A stretch of 64,000 bases of DNA from Vogesella alkaliphila (GTDB taxonomy: Bacteria; Pseudomonadota; Gammaproteobacteria; Burkholderiales; Chromobacteriaceae). The stretch is from the NCBI RefSeq assembly GCF_014652475.1, contig NZ_BMYW01000003.1, positions 306,039 through 370,038 of the forward strand, read 5' to 3'. This document shows, piece after piece, positions 38,645-48,595 of this stretch. The translations under genes and the position numbers were made by a program. The notes under the pieces were generated by a model, which searched no databases, was not told the origin of the DNA, and saw only the letters and a list, made by a program, of their open reading frames with translations. How positions within the stretch are numbered: the stretch's first letter is position 1; each line of letters starts with the position of its first letter.

Positions 38645-40540
38645 CTATGCGGTGCCGTCGCCGTGAAAGGCAAAGCCGTTCTTGCCGGCGCGCTTGGCCT
38701 GGTACATCGCCTGGTCGGCGGCGTTGAGCAGGGTATTGGCGCTGCTGTCGTGGCCGCCGTCGTAGAGGGCGATGCCGATGCTGCTGGACAGGGTGACCGC
38801 CACGCCTGCGATGCTGCGGATGGTGGCGATCTGCTGCAGCAGCTTGCCGGCCACCAGCGCGCTGTCCTGCTGCGGCTGCACCAGGTTTTCCAGGATGACG
38901 GTGAACTCGTCGCCGGCCAGGCGGGCGGCGCTGTCGGTCTCGCGCACCGCGCCGCGTAGTTCGCGGGCGAAGCGCTGCAGCGCCATGTCGCCGAAGTCGT
39001 GGCCGTGGTGGTCGTTCAGCGCCTTGAAGCCGTCGAGGTCGAGAAACAGCAGCGCCATGCTGTTGCCGCTGCGGCGGCTGCGGGCCATCGCCTCGCGCAG
39101 GTGCTGCATCAGCGCGCGGCGGTTGGGCAGGCCGGTCAGCGAGTCGTGGTAGGCCTCGAATTGCAGCTGGTCCTGCAGCTGCTTGCGTTCGGTGATGTCC
39201 ACGCCCAGCACGTAGAAGCCCTGCTGTTGCCGCTGCGGGTTGTAGTGCGGGATCAGGGTGATGTGCACCCAGATCTTGCCGTGCAGGCTGGGCATCTGCA
39301 CCTCGTATTCGCTCTGCTCGCCGCGCAGCACCTTGTCGAAGTGCGGCTGTGCCACCGCGTACACCTCGCTGCTGACGACCTCGGACACCAGGGTGCCGGT
39401 GATGGCCTCCGCCTTCCAGCCGAACCATTTCTCGTAGCCGAGGTTGACAAAGCGGTAGCGCAGCCCGGTATCGATGTAGGCGATGATGGCCGGCACATTG
39501 TCGGTGATCATCTTGATGCGGGCGCGGCTGTCGAGGATCTCGGCCTCGTCGGCCTTGCGTTGCGAGATGTCGTGCAGGAAGGCGTTGATCAGTATCCGTC
39601 CCTGGCTGTGGATCGCGCTCAGCGTCAGCTCGATCGGAAAGGTGCTGCCGTCCTTGCGGCAGGCGCTGACCTCGACGCGCTGTCCCAGCATCCGCGGCTG
39701 GCCGGTGCGCACGAAGCGGCACAGGCCGGCGTGGTGGGCGGCGCGCATCGGCGGCGGGATGATCAGCTCGGCCAGCGGCCGGCCGGCGGCTTCTTCCCGC
39801 GTCCAGCCGAAGGTGGTTTCCGCGGCGCGGTTCCAGCCGAGCACCAGCCCCTGCTCGTCGATCTCGATGAAGGCGTCGGTGGTGTTTTCCAGCGTGGCGT
39901 GGAAGTGTTCCTTCTCCGCCAGCAGCGCGCTCTCGTAGGTGCTGCGTTGCGCGATTTCCTGCTGCAGCTGCGCCAGCGTGCTCTCCAGTTGCTGCGTGCG
40001 CTGCTGCACGCGCTGCCCCAGTTCGGTTTGCAGCTGCTGCAAGTCCTGCGCCGCTTCCAGTCCCCACAGATACTGCTCCACCATGCAGGCCAGGTCCTGC
40101 AGCGTCTGTCGCTCGCTGTCGTCGAGCTGCCGCGGCTGGTCGTCGATCAGGCACAGCGTGCCCAGCGCGTGGCCCGCGCTGGAGAAGATCGGCTGCCCGG
40201 CGTAGAACACGATGTGCGGGGCCGCCGTCACCAGCGGGTTGTCGGCAAAGCGCGGATCAAGGCGGGCATCGGCGACCAGCAGCGGCTGTTGTTGCAGGAT
40301 GGCGTGGCCGCAGAAGGAGATGTCGCGCGCGGTCTCGCTGACCTCCAGCCCGGCGCGCGACTTGAACCACTGCCGGCGGGCGTCGACCAGGGTCACCAGC
40401 GCGGTCTTGACCCGGAACACGCGCTGCGCCAGCCGGGTGAGGCGGTCCAGCTCGGCGGCGGGCGGCGTGTCCAGCACGCCCAGGCGCAGCAGGGCGGCCA
40501 GGCGGTCGTGCTCGTTGTCGGGCAATCGGGGCGTGTGCAT
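38645..40540 (-). CDS. GAF-PAS-PAS-GGDEF diguanylate cyclase
   Basis: A 631-residue soluble protein. Order: GAF domain (about 15-165, NEHDRLAALLRLGVLDTPP start), a short coiled coil (about 170-205), two PAS domains, and a C-terminal GGDEF domain with ARLAGDEF, i.e. AGDEF instead of GGDEF. AGDEF enzymes are active in several cases, so c-di-GMP synthesis is plausible. No membrane segment is present. ATG at 40540 matches homologues that begin just before NEHDRLAAL; an in-frame GTG at 40588 would add 16 residues. It lies 142 bases upstream of the degenerate HD-GYP gene on the same strand, suggesting paired function. Confidence 0.88.
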   Translation of the reverse strand: MHTPRLPDNEHDRLAALLRLGVLDTPPAAELDRLTRLAQRVFRVKTALVTLVDARRQWFKSRAGLEVSETARDISFCGHAILQQQPLLVADARLDPRFADNPLVTAAPHIVFYAGQPIFSSAGHALGTLCLIDDQPRQLDDSERQTLQDLACMVEQYLWGLEAAQDLQQLQTELGQRVQQRTQQLESTLAQLQQEIAQRSTYESALLAEKEHFHATLENTTDAFIEIDEQGLVLGWNRAAETTFGWTREEAAGRPLAELIIPPPMRAAHHAGLCRFVRTGQPRMLGQRVEVSACRKDGSTFPIELTLSAIHSQGRILINAFLHDISQRKADEAEILDSRARIKMITDNVPAIIAYIDTGLRYRFVNLGYEKWFGWKAEAITGTLVSEVVSSEVYAVAQPHFDKVLRGEQSEYEVQMPSLHGKIWVHITLIPHYNPQRQQQGFYVLGVDITERKQLQDQLQFEAYHDSLTGLPNRRALMQHLREAMARSRRSGNSMALLFLDLDGFKALNDHHGHDFGDMALQRFARELRGAVRETDSAARLAGDEFTVILENLVQPQQDSALVAGKLLQQIATIRSIAGVAVTLSSSIGIALYDGGHDSSANTLLNAADQAMYQAKRAGKNGFAFHGDGTA

Positions 40541-40704
40541 GTCGGGCTCTGGCGCGGGCAAGGGGTCACGGGTTCGGGCGGTGTTCACATCCTTTGTAGG
40601 ATGTCGGCATCATTTTTGCGAACAATGTTCGCTTTGCCGCAGTAAATCATACGCGAGAGCCGGCCTGCCGCGGACGGGGAATGGGCGGTGGTGGCGGGAA
40701 AAGC

Positions 40705-40739
40705 CTGCGGCCAACCTTGTGGTGCAAGGTTGGCCGCAG
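40705..40739. repeat. Perfect inverted pair of the dispersed word after terC
   Basis: Copies at 40705-40719 and 40725-40739 form a perfect 15 bp stem with a 5-base loop. The pair begins 11 bases after the terC stop on the minus strand, a terminator position. No T-run follows. Confidence 0.88.
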
Positions 40740-40750
40740 TCCGCGCCGGG

Positions 40751-41722
40751 TCAGGCGGCTTTTTTCGGGAACAGCAGCGAGGCGATCACCGAGCCGATGA
40801 TGACCACGAACACCACCGCCAGCGACACCACCACCGGGATATGCAGGAACTCCAGTATCAGCAGCTTCACGCCGATGAAGGACAGCACGATGGCGAGGCC
40901 GTAACGCAGCAGGTGGAAGCGGTCGGCGACGTCGGCCAGCAGGAAGAACATCGCGCGCAGGCCGAGGATGGCGAAGATGTTGGAGGTCAGCACGATGAAC
41001 GGGTCCATGGTCACCGCGAAGATGGCCGGGATGCTGTCCACCGCGAACACCACGTCGGACAGCTCCACCATCATCAGCACCAGGAACATCGGCGTGGCGT
41101 AGCGCAGGCCGTTCTTCACCACGAAGAAGGCTTCGCCGTGGTAGTCGTCGGTGATGCGGATGTGGCGGCGCAGGAAGCGCAGCAGCGCGTTATTGGTCAG
41201 GTCTTCCTTTTCCTCCTTTTCCGGCAGCATCATCTTCAGGCCGGTAAACAGCAGGAAGGCGCCGAACACGTACAGGATCCAGCTGAATTCCTTTACCAGC
41301 GCCGCGCCCAGGAACACCATCACCGTGCGCAGCACGATGGCGCCGAACACGCCGTACAGCAGCACGCGGCGCTGGTACTCCACCGGCACCTTGAAGAAGC
41401 CGAAGATCAGCAGGAACACGAAGATGTTGTCCACCGCCAGCGATTTTTCGATCACGTAGCCGGTGAAGTATTCCAGGGTTTTCTGGTTGGCGACGGCGGG
41501 ACCGTAGGCCGGATCATTGGCCAGATACCACCACAGCCAGCCGCCGAAGCTGCAGGCGACGCCGACCCAGATCGCCGACCAGATGCCGGCTTCCTTGATC
41601 GACACCTTGTGGGCGCCGCCCTGCTTCAGCGCCAGCATGTCGACGGCGATCATGAGCAGTACGGCCACGAAAAAGACGGCGTAAAAGAAAGGCGATCCGA
41701 TCGAGGGGAGGGCCTGTTCCAT
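40751..41722 (-). CDS. TerC/Alx-family membrane protein
   Basis: The 323-residue protein has about eight to nine membrane helices and TerC signatures: EKSLAVDNIFVFLLIFGFF with acidic residues in the membrane, GVFGAIVLRTVMVFLG, and ELSDVVFAVDSIPAIFAVT. Alx and TerC members export Mn2+ or other divalent metals. AAGGAG precedes the ATG at 41722. I looked for the Mn-sensing yybP-ykoY riboswitch often found upstream and could not recognise it in the 262-base spacer to wrbA; that spacer otherwise holds the inverted repeat pair at 41944-41976. Confidence 0.9.
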   Translation of the reverse strand: MEQALPSIGSPFFYAVFFVAVLLMIAVDMLALKQGGAHKVSIKEAGIWSAIWVGVACSFGGWLWWYLANDPAYGPAVANQKTLEYFTGYVIEKSLAVDNIFVFLLIFGFFKVPVEYQRRVLLYGVFGAIVLRTVMVFLGAALVKEFSWILYVFGAFLLFTGLKMMLPEKEEKEDLTNNALLRFLRRHIRITDDYHGEAFFVVKNGLRYATPMFLVLMMVELSDVVFAVDSIPAIFAVTMDPFIVLTSNIFAILGLRAMFFLLADVADRFHLLRYGLAIVLSFIGVKLLILEFLHIPVVVSLAVVFVVIIGSVIASLLFPKKAA

Positions 41723-41943
41723 GGTGTTGATGACTCCTTGTGTGTAGAAAATGTCAGGCACGCGTTGACCCCGGACGCCATGCGGCGGGCGGGGCGCGGC
41801 CATTTGTTGTGGGCGCGGCCGGCGGGCTTGCCGGCGATTGCGCGTCGGTTTGACCGGAGGCGGGGGCGCGCGGTTCCGTTACGGGTGCGGCTTGCCGGGA
41901 AAGGCGGCAGGGGAAGGAGTCGTGGAGAAAGGTGTGGGTCGCC

Positions 41944-41976
41944 CAAGGTTGGCCGCAACGCTTGCGGCCAACCTTG
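41944..41976. repeat. Perfect inverted pair of the dispersed word after wrbA
   Basis: Copies at 41944-41958 and 41962-41976 form a perfect 15 bp stem with a CGC loop, starting 8 bases after the wrbA stop. The copies are in the opposite relative order to the pair at 40705-40739. Confidence 0.9.
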
Positions 41977-41984
41977 ACCTGCGC

Positions 41985-42593
<609 letters not shown>

Positions 42594-42634
42594 TTAACAT
42601 TGGCGAATTGCTGGATTCTAGCGTGTTTGATCGG

Positions 42635-43849
42635 ATGATCGTGTCGTTTGCCTCTCTCCCTCTTGTCGGTTTTGCCCGTTTCGTCGCCGCGCGGCTGGCG
42701 CAGCAGCGCGTGCTGCAGGTGGCCGGCAGCCTGACCTTTACCACCCTGCTGGCGCTGGTGCCGCTGCTGACCATCGCGCTGACGGTGATGTCGGCGTTCC
42801 CGGTGTTCGGCGACTACAGCACCCGCTTCAAGGTGATGCTGCTGTCCACGCTGGTGCCGGAATTCGCCGGCAAGGTGATTACCGTCTACATGCGCCAGTT
42901 CGCCGACAACGCCGAAAAGCTCACCGCCGCCGGCATCGTGATGCTGGGCGCCACCTCGCTGATGCTGATGGCCACGGTGGAGCGCACCTTCAACAGCATC
43001 TGGGGCGTGCGCCGCTCGCGGCCGTGGCTGCAGCAGAGCATGGTGTACTGGACGGTGCTGACGCTGGGGCCGCTGGCGCTGGGCGGCGGCCTGCTCGGCT
43101 GGCGCGTGCTGTTCAAGTACACCCACATCGAGCGCTACTCCGCGCTGCTGGACGAGGCGCTGCAGTTCGGCGGCGGCCTGCTGCTGGCGACGCTGATGCT
43201 GGCGCTGCTGTTCCGCATCGTGCCCAACCGCTACGTGCCGCGCCGCCACGCGCTGCTCGGCGCGCTGTGCACCGCGCTGATGCTGGAGGTGACCAAGCTG
43301 ATCTTCGGCTTCTACATCGGCGAGATCGCCAGCTACCAGCTGGTGTACGGCGCCTTCGCCAGCCTGCCGGTGCTGCTGTTGTGGCTGTTCTGCCTGTGGC
43401 TGGTGGTGCTGACCGGCGCGGTGCTGACCGCGTCGCTGTCGTACTGGGAGGGGCGCGCCTGGCAGCGGCGCAACGAGTCGCGGCGCCGTTTCCTCGACGC
43501 GGTGGAGCTGCTGGTGCTGCTGGACCAGGCGCAGGGCGAAGGCCGCGCGCTGCGGCCGGAGGCGCTGCGACAGCAGGTGCTGGTCGGCTACGACGAGCTG
43601 GGCCACGTGCTGGACCGCCTCGCCGCCGCCGGCTACGTGCAGTGCGGCCAGCGCGAGACCTGGGTGCTGACCCGGCGCGCGGAGGCGATCGCGCTGGCCG
43701 ACCTGTTCCGCCTGTTCGTGTACCGGCCGGAACTGCGCGAGTGCGACGACGACATCGCCGCCGCGCTGGCCGAGGTGTTTCAGCCGATGATGGGCGAGCT
43801 GGAGGCGATCACCGTGGCCGATTTCGCGCGCCGCGTCGGGCGGAAATAG
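42635..43849 (+). CDS. YihY/BrkB family membrane protein
   Basis: The 404-residue protein has six membrane helices in its first 280 residues, with the YihY hallmarks AGSLTFTTLLALVPLLTIALTV, SIWGVRRSRPW and the FYIGEIASYQLVYGAFASLPVLLLWLFCLW helix region, and a 120-residue cytoplasmic C-terminal wHTH-like tail. It was once annotated ribonuclease BN, wrongly. The ATG at 42635 is used; an in-frame TTG at 42608 would add nine residues. The 3' end overlaps the convergent DUF3025 gene by 70 bases. Confidence 0.88.
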   Translation: MIVSFASLPLVGFARFVAARLAQQRVLQVAGSLTFTTLLALVPLLTIALTVMSAFPVFGDYSTRFKVMLLSTLVPEFAGKVITVYMRQFADNAEKLTAAGIVMLGATSLMLMATVERTFNSIWGVRRSRPWLQQSMVYWTVLTLGPLALGGGLLGWRVLFKYTHIERYSALLDEALQFGGGLLLATLMLALLFRIVPNRYVPRRHALLGALCTALMLEVTKLIFGFYIGEIASYQLVYGAFASLPVLLLWLFCLWLVVLTGAVLTASLSYWEGRAWQRRNESRRRFLDAVELLVLLDQAQGEGRALRPEALRQQVLVGYDELGHVLDRLAAAGYVQCGQRETWVLTRRAEAIALADLFRLFVYRPELRECDDDIAAALAEVFQPMMGELEAITVADFARRVGRK

Positions 43850-44640
43850 GCGGTATCGTCGTAGAACGCCGCGTCGCGGTTGGCGTCCCACCAGCCGGGG
43901 ATGCCCAGCAGCGGCAGCGGCAGCAGTTCGCGCGGGCTGGCGGCAAAGCCGTCGTCGCCCGCCAGCCGTGCCGCCAGCATCCGGTCCAGCGTGTCCACCT
44001 GTGCCGCGCCATCCAGCCGGAAGAACGCCTCTTCCACCGGCAGCAGCAAGGCCTTGCCGCACCAGCCGATGTGCATCGCCAGCCCCTGTTCCAGTAGCGC
44101 GTGGCCGATGACGTGGGCGCCGATGCGGGTGCCCCACGCCGCGCGCTGCTCGACAAACAGGGTCCGCCACTGCATGTCGTGCAAGGCTTGCGCCAGCGCC
44201 GGGTCGCAGTACGGCACGATCACGCCGCTCTCGTCCAGCAGCGTGCCGGCGTCGCGACGCGGGCCGCGACGGAACTCGTCGCCGTTGATGGCGGCCACCT
44301 GGCGCGCGTTCATCGCCAGCTTGCTGCGCGGCCAGCTCAGCCAGCACAGCGCGTTGAACCAGTCGTGCCAGTTGTCGCCGCGCGTCGGCACCTCGCCGGT
44401 GCTGCCGATGTGCATCTCGTAGTACAGCTCGGGGTCGGCATCGCGCAGGAAGCGCTGCCGCGGCGGCAAGGGTTGGCCGCAGGCGCGCGCGTGTTCGATC
44501 AGGCGGTCAAAGTCGGCCTGTTGCGGCCAACCTTGGCACGCGGCGGCGTCGCGCCAGCGCGCGATGCTGTCGTACAGCGGGTGCTCTGGCCAGGGGCCGA
44601 ACGCGGTCGGCAGGTGGGCGAGGGTGGTGCGGGCCTGCAT
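43780..44640 (-). CDS. DUF3025 protein
   Basis: The 286-residue protein matches DUF3025 with YYEMHIGSTGEVPTR, NWHDWFNALCWLSWPRSK, INGDEFRRGPRRDAGTLLDESGVI and a final LLGIPGWWDANRDAAFYDDTAYFRP. Function is unknown. It is cytoplasmic, without signal or membrane segments. It carries two repeat words: at 44468-44481 in a frame reading Cys-Gly-Gln-Pro-Leu-Pro and at 44521-44535 reading Cys-Gln-Gly-Trp-Pro-Gln, showing the word is tolerated in several frames. It overlaps yihY at the 3' end. Confidence 0.87.
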   Translation of the reverse strand: MQARTTLAHLPTAFGPWPEHPLYDSIARWRDAAACQGWPQQADFDRLIEHARACGQPLPPRQRFLRDADPELYYEMHIGSTGEVPTRGDNWHDWFNALCWLSWPRSKLAMNARQVAAINGDEFRRGPRRDAGTLLDESGVIVPYCDPALAQALHDMQWRTLFVEQRAAWGTRIGAHVIGHALLEQGLAMHIGWCGKALLLPVEEAFFRLDGAAQVDTLDRMLAARLAGDDGFAASPRELLPLPLLGIPGWWDANRDAAFYDDTAYFRPTRRAKSATVIASSSPIIG

Positions 44641-44647
44641 CGCCGGC

Positions 44648-44773
44648 TTACTGCGGCTGGCTGGCGCTGTGGCCGGCGTCGCTTGGTGCCTGCGGGCGGG
44701 TGAAGTGGTTGATGGCGGTGGCCAGGATGATGCCGATGACGATCAGCAGGCCGAGGCGTTGCAGCAGGTTCAT
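44648..44773 (-). CDS. Small membrane peptide of 41 residues
   Basis: A short frame starts at the ATG at 44773 and stops at TAA 44650-44648. The product begins MNLLQRLGLLIVIGIILATA, a clear single membrane helix, followed by a polar Pro/Ser/Ala-rich tail ending ASQPQ. CGGAAG lies 9-14 bases before the ATG, a good ribosome site. It ends 7 bases before the DUF3025 start on the same strand, so the two are probably one transcript. No family is recognised. Confidence 0.6.
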   Translation of the reverse strand: MNLLQRLGLLIVIGIILATAINHFTRPQAPSDAGHSASQPQ

Positions 44774-44786
44774 GGGAAAGCTTCCG

Positions 44787-44820
44787 TAATAAGCAAAACG
44801 CTACCGGTGACGGTAGCGTT
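44787..44820 (-). terminator. Terminator after tRNA-Arg
   Basis: On the minus strand AACGCTACC (44820-44812) pairs with GGTAGCGTT (44805-44797) across a 6-base loop, followed by TTGCTTATT. It lies 10 bases after the tRNA. Confidence 0.8.
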
Positions 44821-44830
44821 GGTGGTGAGA

Positions 44831-44905
44831 TGGTATCCCCGACAGGAATCGAACCTGTAACTGCCCCTTAGGAGGGGGCTGTTATATCCATTTAACTACG
44901 GAGAC
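44831..44905 (-). tRNA. tRNA-Arg (CCT)
   Basis: A 75-base tRNA with encoded CCA. Anticodon loop CTCCTAA gives CCT, which reads the rare codon AGG. The acceptor stem has G-T and T-G wobble pairs. It lies 11 bases after the ispB stop on the same strand, with no room for its own promoter, so it may be processed from the ispB transcript. Confidence 0.95.
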
Positions 44906-44916
44906 GTAAAACGGGG

Positions 44917-45888
44917 TCAGGCGTCGCGGCGTACCGACAGTCGCGCCAGCTCGGCCAGCGCGGTCTTGTAGTCGCTGTCCGGCAGCGGGGCCAGTACCGC
45001 GATGGCGCGTTCGGCGGCTTTTTCCGCCTCGCCGCGCGCGTAGTCCAGCGCGCCGCAGGATTGTACCGCAGCCATCACTTCGCCGAAACGCTCGCGGCTG
45101 GCGGCTTCCAGCGCCTCGCGCACGGTGGTGGCGGCCTGCTCGCTGCCCTGGCGCATGGTGTAGATCAGCGGCAGGGTGACCTTGCCCTCGGCCAGGTCGT
45201 CGCCGACGCTCTTGCCGATGGTGCCGGCGTCGCCGCTGTAGTCCAGCACGTCGTCGATGATCTGGAACGCGGTGCCCAGGTGCATGCCGTAGTCGGCCAG
45301 TGCCTGTTCCTGCTCGGCGCTGGCGCCGGCCATGATGGCGCCGACGCGGGTGGCTGCCTCGAACAGCTTGGCGGTCTTGTACTGGATCACCAGCAGGTAC
45401 TGTGCTTCGGTGAGGCTGGTGTCGCCGATGTTCAGCAGCTGCAGCACCTCGCCCTCGGCGATGATGTTGGTGGCGCCGGCCATCACTTCCAGGATGCGCA
45501 TATTGTTGCTGGCGACCATCATCTGGAAGGCGCGGGTGTACAGGAAGTCGCCGACCAGCACGCTGGCGGCATTGCCGAACATCGCGTTGGCGGTCTGGCG
45601 GCCGCGGCGCATGTCGGATTCGTCGACCACGTCGTCGTGCAGCAGGGTCGCGGTGTGGATGAACTCCACCATCGCCGCCAGCTCGTGCAGGTACGGCTCG
45701 CCGTAACCCATGGCACGGCCGGCCATCAGCGTCAGCACCGGGCGCAGGCGCTTGCCACCGGCAGAAATGATGTATTCCGCTACCTGGCGGATCAGGACGA
45801 CGTCGGAATGCAGGCGCGTGCGGATGACCTGGTCGACAGCTTGCATATCGTCGGCGGTCAGCGTGCGAAACAGCGGAGTGGAGGACAT
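44917..45888 (-). CDS. ispB: Octaprenyl diphosphate synthase
   Basis: IspB makes the octaprenyl side chain of ubiquinone and menaquinone. The 323-residue protein has both Asp-rich motifs, LLHDDVVDESDMRRG and QIIDDVLDYSGD, and GGKRLRPVL. The ATG at 45888 is chosen; the frame extends upstream to 45996 into the rplU promoter, which is not likely coding. It is divergent from rplU-rpmA, the conserved arrangement in proteobacteria. Confidence 0.96.
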   Translation of the reverse strand: MSSTPLFRTLTADDMQAVDQVIRTRLHSDVVLIRQVAEYIISAGGKRLRPVLTLMAGRAMGYGEPYLHELAAMVEFIHTATLLHDDVVDESDMRRGRQTANAMFGNAASVLVGDFLYTRAFQMMVASNNMRILEVMAGATNIIAEGEVLQLLNIGDTSLTEAQYLLVIQYKTAKLFEAATRVGAIMAGASAEQEQALADYGMHLGTAFQIIDDVLDYSGDAGTIGKSVGDDLAEGKVTLPLIYTMRQGSEQAATTVREALEAASRERFGEVMAAVQSCGALDYARGEAEKAAERAIAVLAPLPDSDYKTALAELARLSVRRDA

Positions 45889-45989
45889 TGCTACCGGTTC
45901 AAATGGTCGGGAAAACCGCGCGATATTAGCAGACAAGGCCGCTGTGTTGCCACGGCAAACACGTTTGCCACGCAGTGTCGACAAAAATA

Positions 45990-46018
45990 TTGACATCTAT
46001 CAGGCACTTGCGTATATT
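45990..46018 (+). promoter_or_regulatory. Sigma70 promoter of rplU-rpmA
   Basis: TTGACA (45990-45995) and TATATT (46013-46018) are spaced by 17 bases. The AT-rich core and consensus boxes fit a strong ribosomal-protein promoter. Confidence 0.88.
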
Positions 46019-46071
46019 TTCGCGTTCTTCGCGCACACTGCGCGCAAGAAAGAATCTTAGGAGCTATACGA

Positions 46072-46383
46072 ATGTATGCGGTCGTAAAAACTGGCGGTAA
46101 ACAGTACAAAGTTTCCGTTGGCGAAAAACTTAAAGTAGAACAGATACCTGCAGACGTCGACAGCCAGATCGTACTTGAAGAAGTGCTGATGATTGCTGAC
46201 GGTGAGCAAGTTTCCGTAGGCGCCCCTCTGGTAGCCGGCGCAACTGTCAAGGCAACCGTGGTTGCTCATGGTCGTGGCGAGAAGGTACGTATCTTCAAGA
46301 TGCGTCGCCGTAAGCACTACCAGAAGCATCAGGGTCATCGTCAGAACTACACCGAAATCCGCATCGACGCGATTTCCAAGTAA
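46072..46383 (+). CDS. rplU: 50S ribosomal protein L21
   Basis: L21 is a 103-residue large-subunit protein that binds 23S rRNA with L20. It begins [20 protein letters not shown], the universal start, and ends with [16 protein letters not shown] and ..RIDAIS. TAGGAG precedes the ATG. Codon use differs from neighbours, with more T- and A-ending codons (GTA, GAA), as expected for a highly expressed gene. It precedes rpmA by 13 bases. Confidence 0.98.
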   Translation: MYAVVKTGGKQYKVSVGEKLKVEQIPADVDSQIVLEEVLMIADGEQVSVGAPLVAGATVKATVVAHGRGEKVRIFKMRRRKHYQKHQGHRQNYTEIRIDAISK

Positions 46384-46396
46384 GGGATAAATAGAC

Positions 46397-46672
46397 ATGG
46401 CACACAAAAAAGCAGGCGGTAGTTCCCGCAACGGTCGTGATTCCGAAGCCAAACGTCTGGGCACCAAAGCCTACGGCGGCGAGCTGATCCCGGCTGGTTC
46501 CATCATCATCCGTCAGCGTGGCACCCGTTTCCACGCTGGTGAAAACGTTGGCATGGGCAAGGATCACACCCTGTTCGCCAAGGTTGACGGCTACGTGAAC
46601 TTCGCGGTTAAAGGCGCTGCCCAGCGCAAGACCGTTAGCGTTGTTCCGTACACTGGTGTTGACGCAGAGTAA
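46397..46672 (+). CDS. rpmA: 50S ribosomal protein L27
   Basis: L27 reaches the peptidyl-transferase centre with its N-terminal tail. The 91-residue protein begins [20 protein letters not shown] with no extra N-terminal extension, and contains [24 protein letters not shown]. It forms the operon rplU-rpmA, ended by the terminator at 46688-46718. obgE follows but is separated by this terminator. Confidence 0.98.
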   Translation: MAHKKAGGSSRNGRDSEAKRLGTKAYGGELIPAGSIIIRQRGTRFHAGENVGMGKDHTLFAKVDGYVNFAVKGAAQRKTVSVVPYTGVDAE

Positions 46673-46687
46673 TTCTGTAGCCACCGG

Positions 46688-46718
46688 AAAAAGCCCTATC
46701 GCACGATAGGGCTTTTTT
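46688..46718 (+). terminator. Terminator after rpmA
   Basis: GCCCTATC (46693-46700) pairs with GATAGGGC (46705-46712), extended by A/T pairs, and is followed by TTTTTT. Confidence 0.93.
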
Positions 46719-46766
46719 GTTTGTTCGATTATCGTATTGGCCACACGAGGTGTGAGGCGCAAGGGG

Positions 46767-46781
46767 CTGCGGCCAACCTTG
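46767..46781. repeat. Dispersed word between rpmA and obgE
   Basis: CTGCGGCCAACCTTG, an exact core copy, lies 53 bases upstream of the obgE ATG. Confidence 0.88.
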
Positions 46782-46825
46782 GGCAGCCGGCGGCCGTTTG
46801 CGCCTGACTCCTCGCAAGCATTTAG

Positions 46826-48040
<1,215 letters not shown>

Positions 48041-48077
48041 GGTGCTGCGGCCAGGGTTGGCCGCAAGGTGAGATGGG

Positions 48078-48125
48078 AAAGGTTGGCCGCAAGCCGTAAC
48101 AGGTTTGCGGCCAACCTTGTTTTTG
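48078..48125 (+). terminator. Repeat-pair terminator after obgE
   Basis: Two inverted copies of the dispersed word (48079-48092 and 48105-48118) form a perfect 14 bp stem with a 12-base loop, directly followed by GTTTTTG. A further imperfect fused copy lies at 48045-48068. This is the clearest example of the repeat serving as an intrinsic terminator. Confidence 0.85.
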
Positions 48126-48383
48126 TCCGCGGTATCCGCAGCGCGGATGCTTTTATCTGCCGCTTGCCGCGCGGCGGCAGGAAAGGGGGATACCGCATCC
48201 CCCTTTTCAATCCCCGCTCTCCCGACGGCGCAAGAATTCCCGTGCAAACTGCCGCCATCCCGGCGCCGCCCATCCGCTGCGCTAAAAAGGGGGCGGCTTG
48301 TTTCCGGGCCGGAGACAGTTTGCACGGCTTGCGCCAACGGGATCGGGCGCGTTGGTGTGGTGCTGTCTGGCGCCGAAAATGGC

Positions 48384-48399
48384 TTGCGGCCAACCTTTT
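48384..48399. repeat. Dispersed word in the condensin spacer, left copy
   Basis: TTGCGGCCAACCTTTT. It faces the inverted copy at 48481-48495, 81 bases away. Confidence 0.85.
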
Positions 48400-48417
48400 C
48401 GTGGCCAAAGCAGCTTT

Positions 48418-48456
48418 TTTCCATGTTTCTGTGTTTTTCTGTGTATTTCCGTGGCT
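48418..48456 (-). repeat. Short tandem CACGGAAA/CACAGAAA-type repeat
   Basis: On the minus strand this stretch reads CCACGGAAATACACAGAAAA followed by ACACAGAAACATGGAAAA, about three to four units of 10-12 bases. Similar arrays appear between genes in many unrelated bacteria. Confidence 0.5.
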
Positions 48457-48480
48457 CAAAATCCAGACTTCTTACCGCGA

Positions 48481-48495
48481 CAAGGTTGGCCGCAA
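48481..48495. repeat. Dispersed word in the condensin spacer, right copy
   Basis: CAAGGTTGGCCGCAA, exact consensus, 101 bases before the first condensin gene. Confidence 0.88.
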
Positions 48496-48595
48496 GGCGC
48501 GTCGGGTGGCGTTGCACTAAGCCAGCCGGCTCCCCGCCGCCATTGACGGCACGGCCTGTCCGCTCCGACAATCCACGGCTGTTTAACGCCGCTGG

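Larger units (their letters stand above)
48126..48595. other. Structured spacer before the condensin operon
   Basis: No gene could be supported in this 470-base stretch. It contains a 10 bp hairpin (48182-48191 with 48197-48206) and a long inverted repeat: GGCGCAAG plus CGTGCAAACTG at 48227-48234 and 48241-48251 pair with 48316-48326 and 48328-48335. A dispersed word lies at 48384-48399 and another at 48481-48495. Between them, 48418-48456 is T-rich and on the minus strand reads as tandem CAC-GAAA-like units. It may be a MITE-like remnant or an untranslated regulatory leader. Confidence 0.5.

Noticed and set aside
41723..41984. Mn-sensing yybP-ykoY riboswitch upstream of terC
   Set aside because: The conserved loops could not be recognised in the leader; a covariance-model search would decide.
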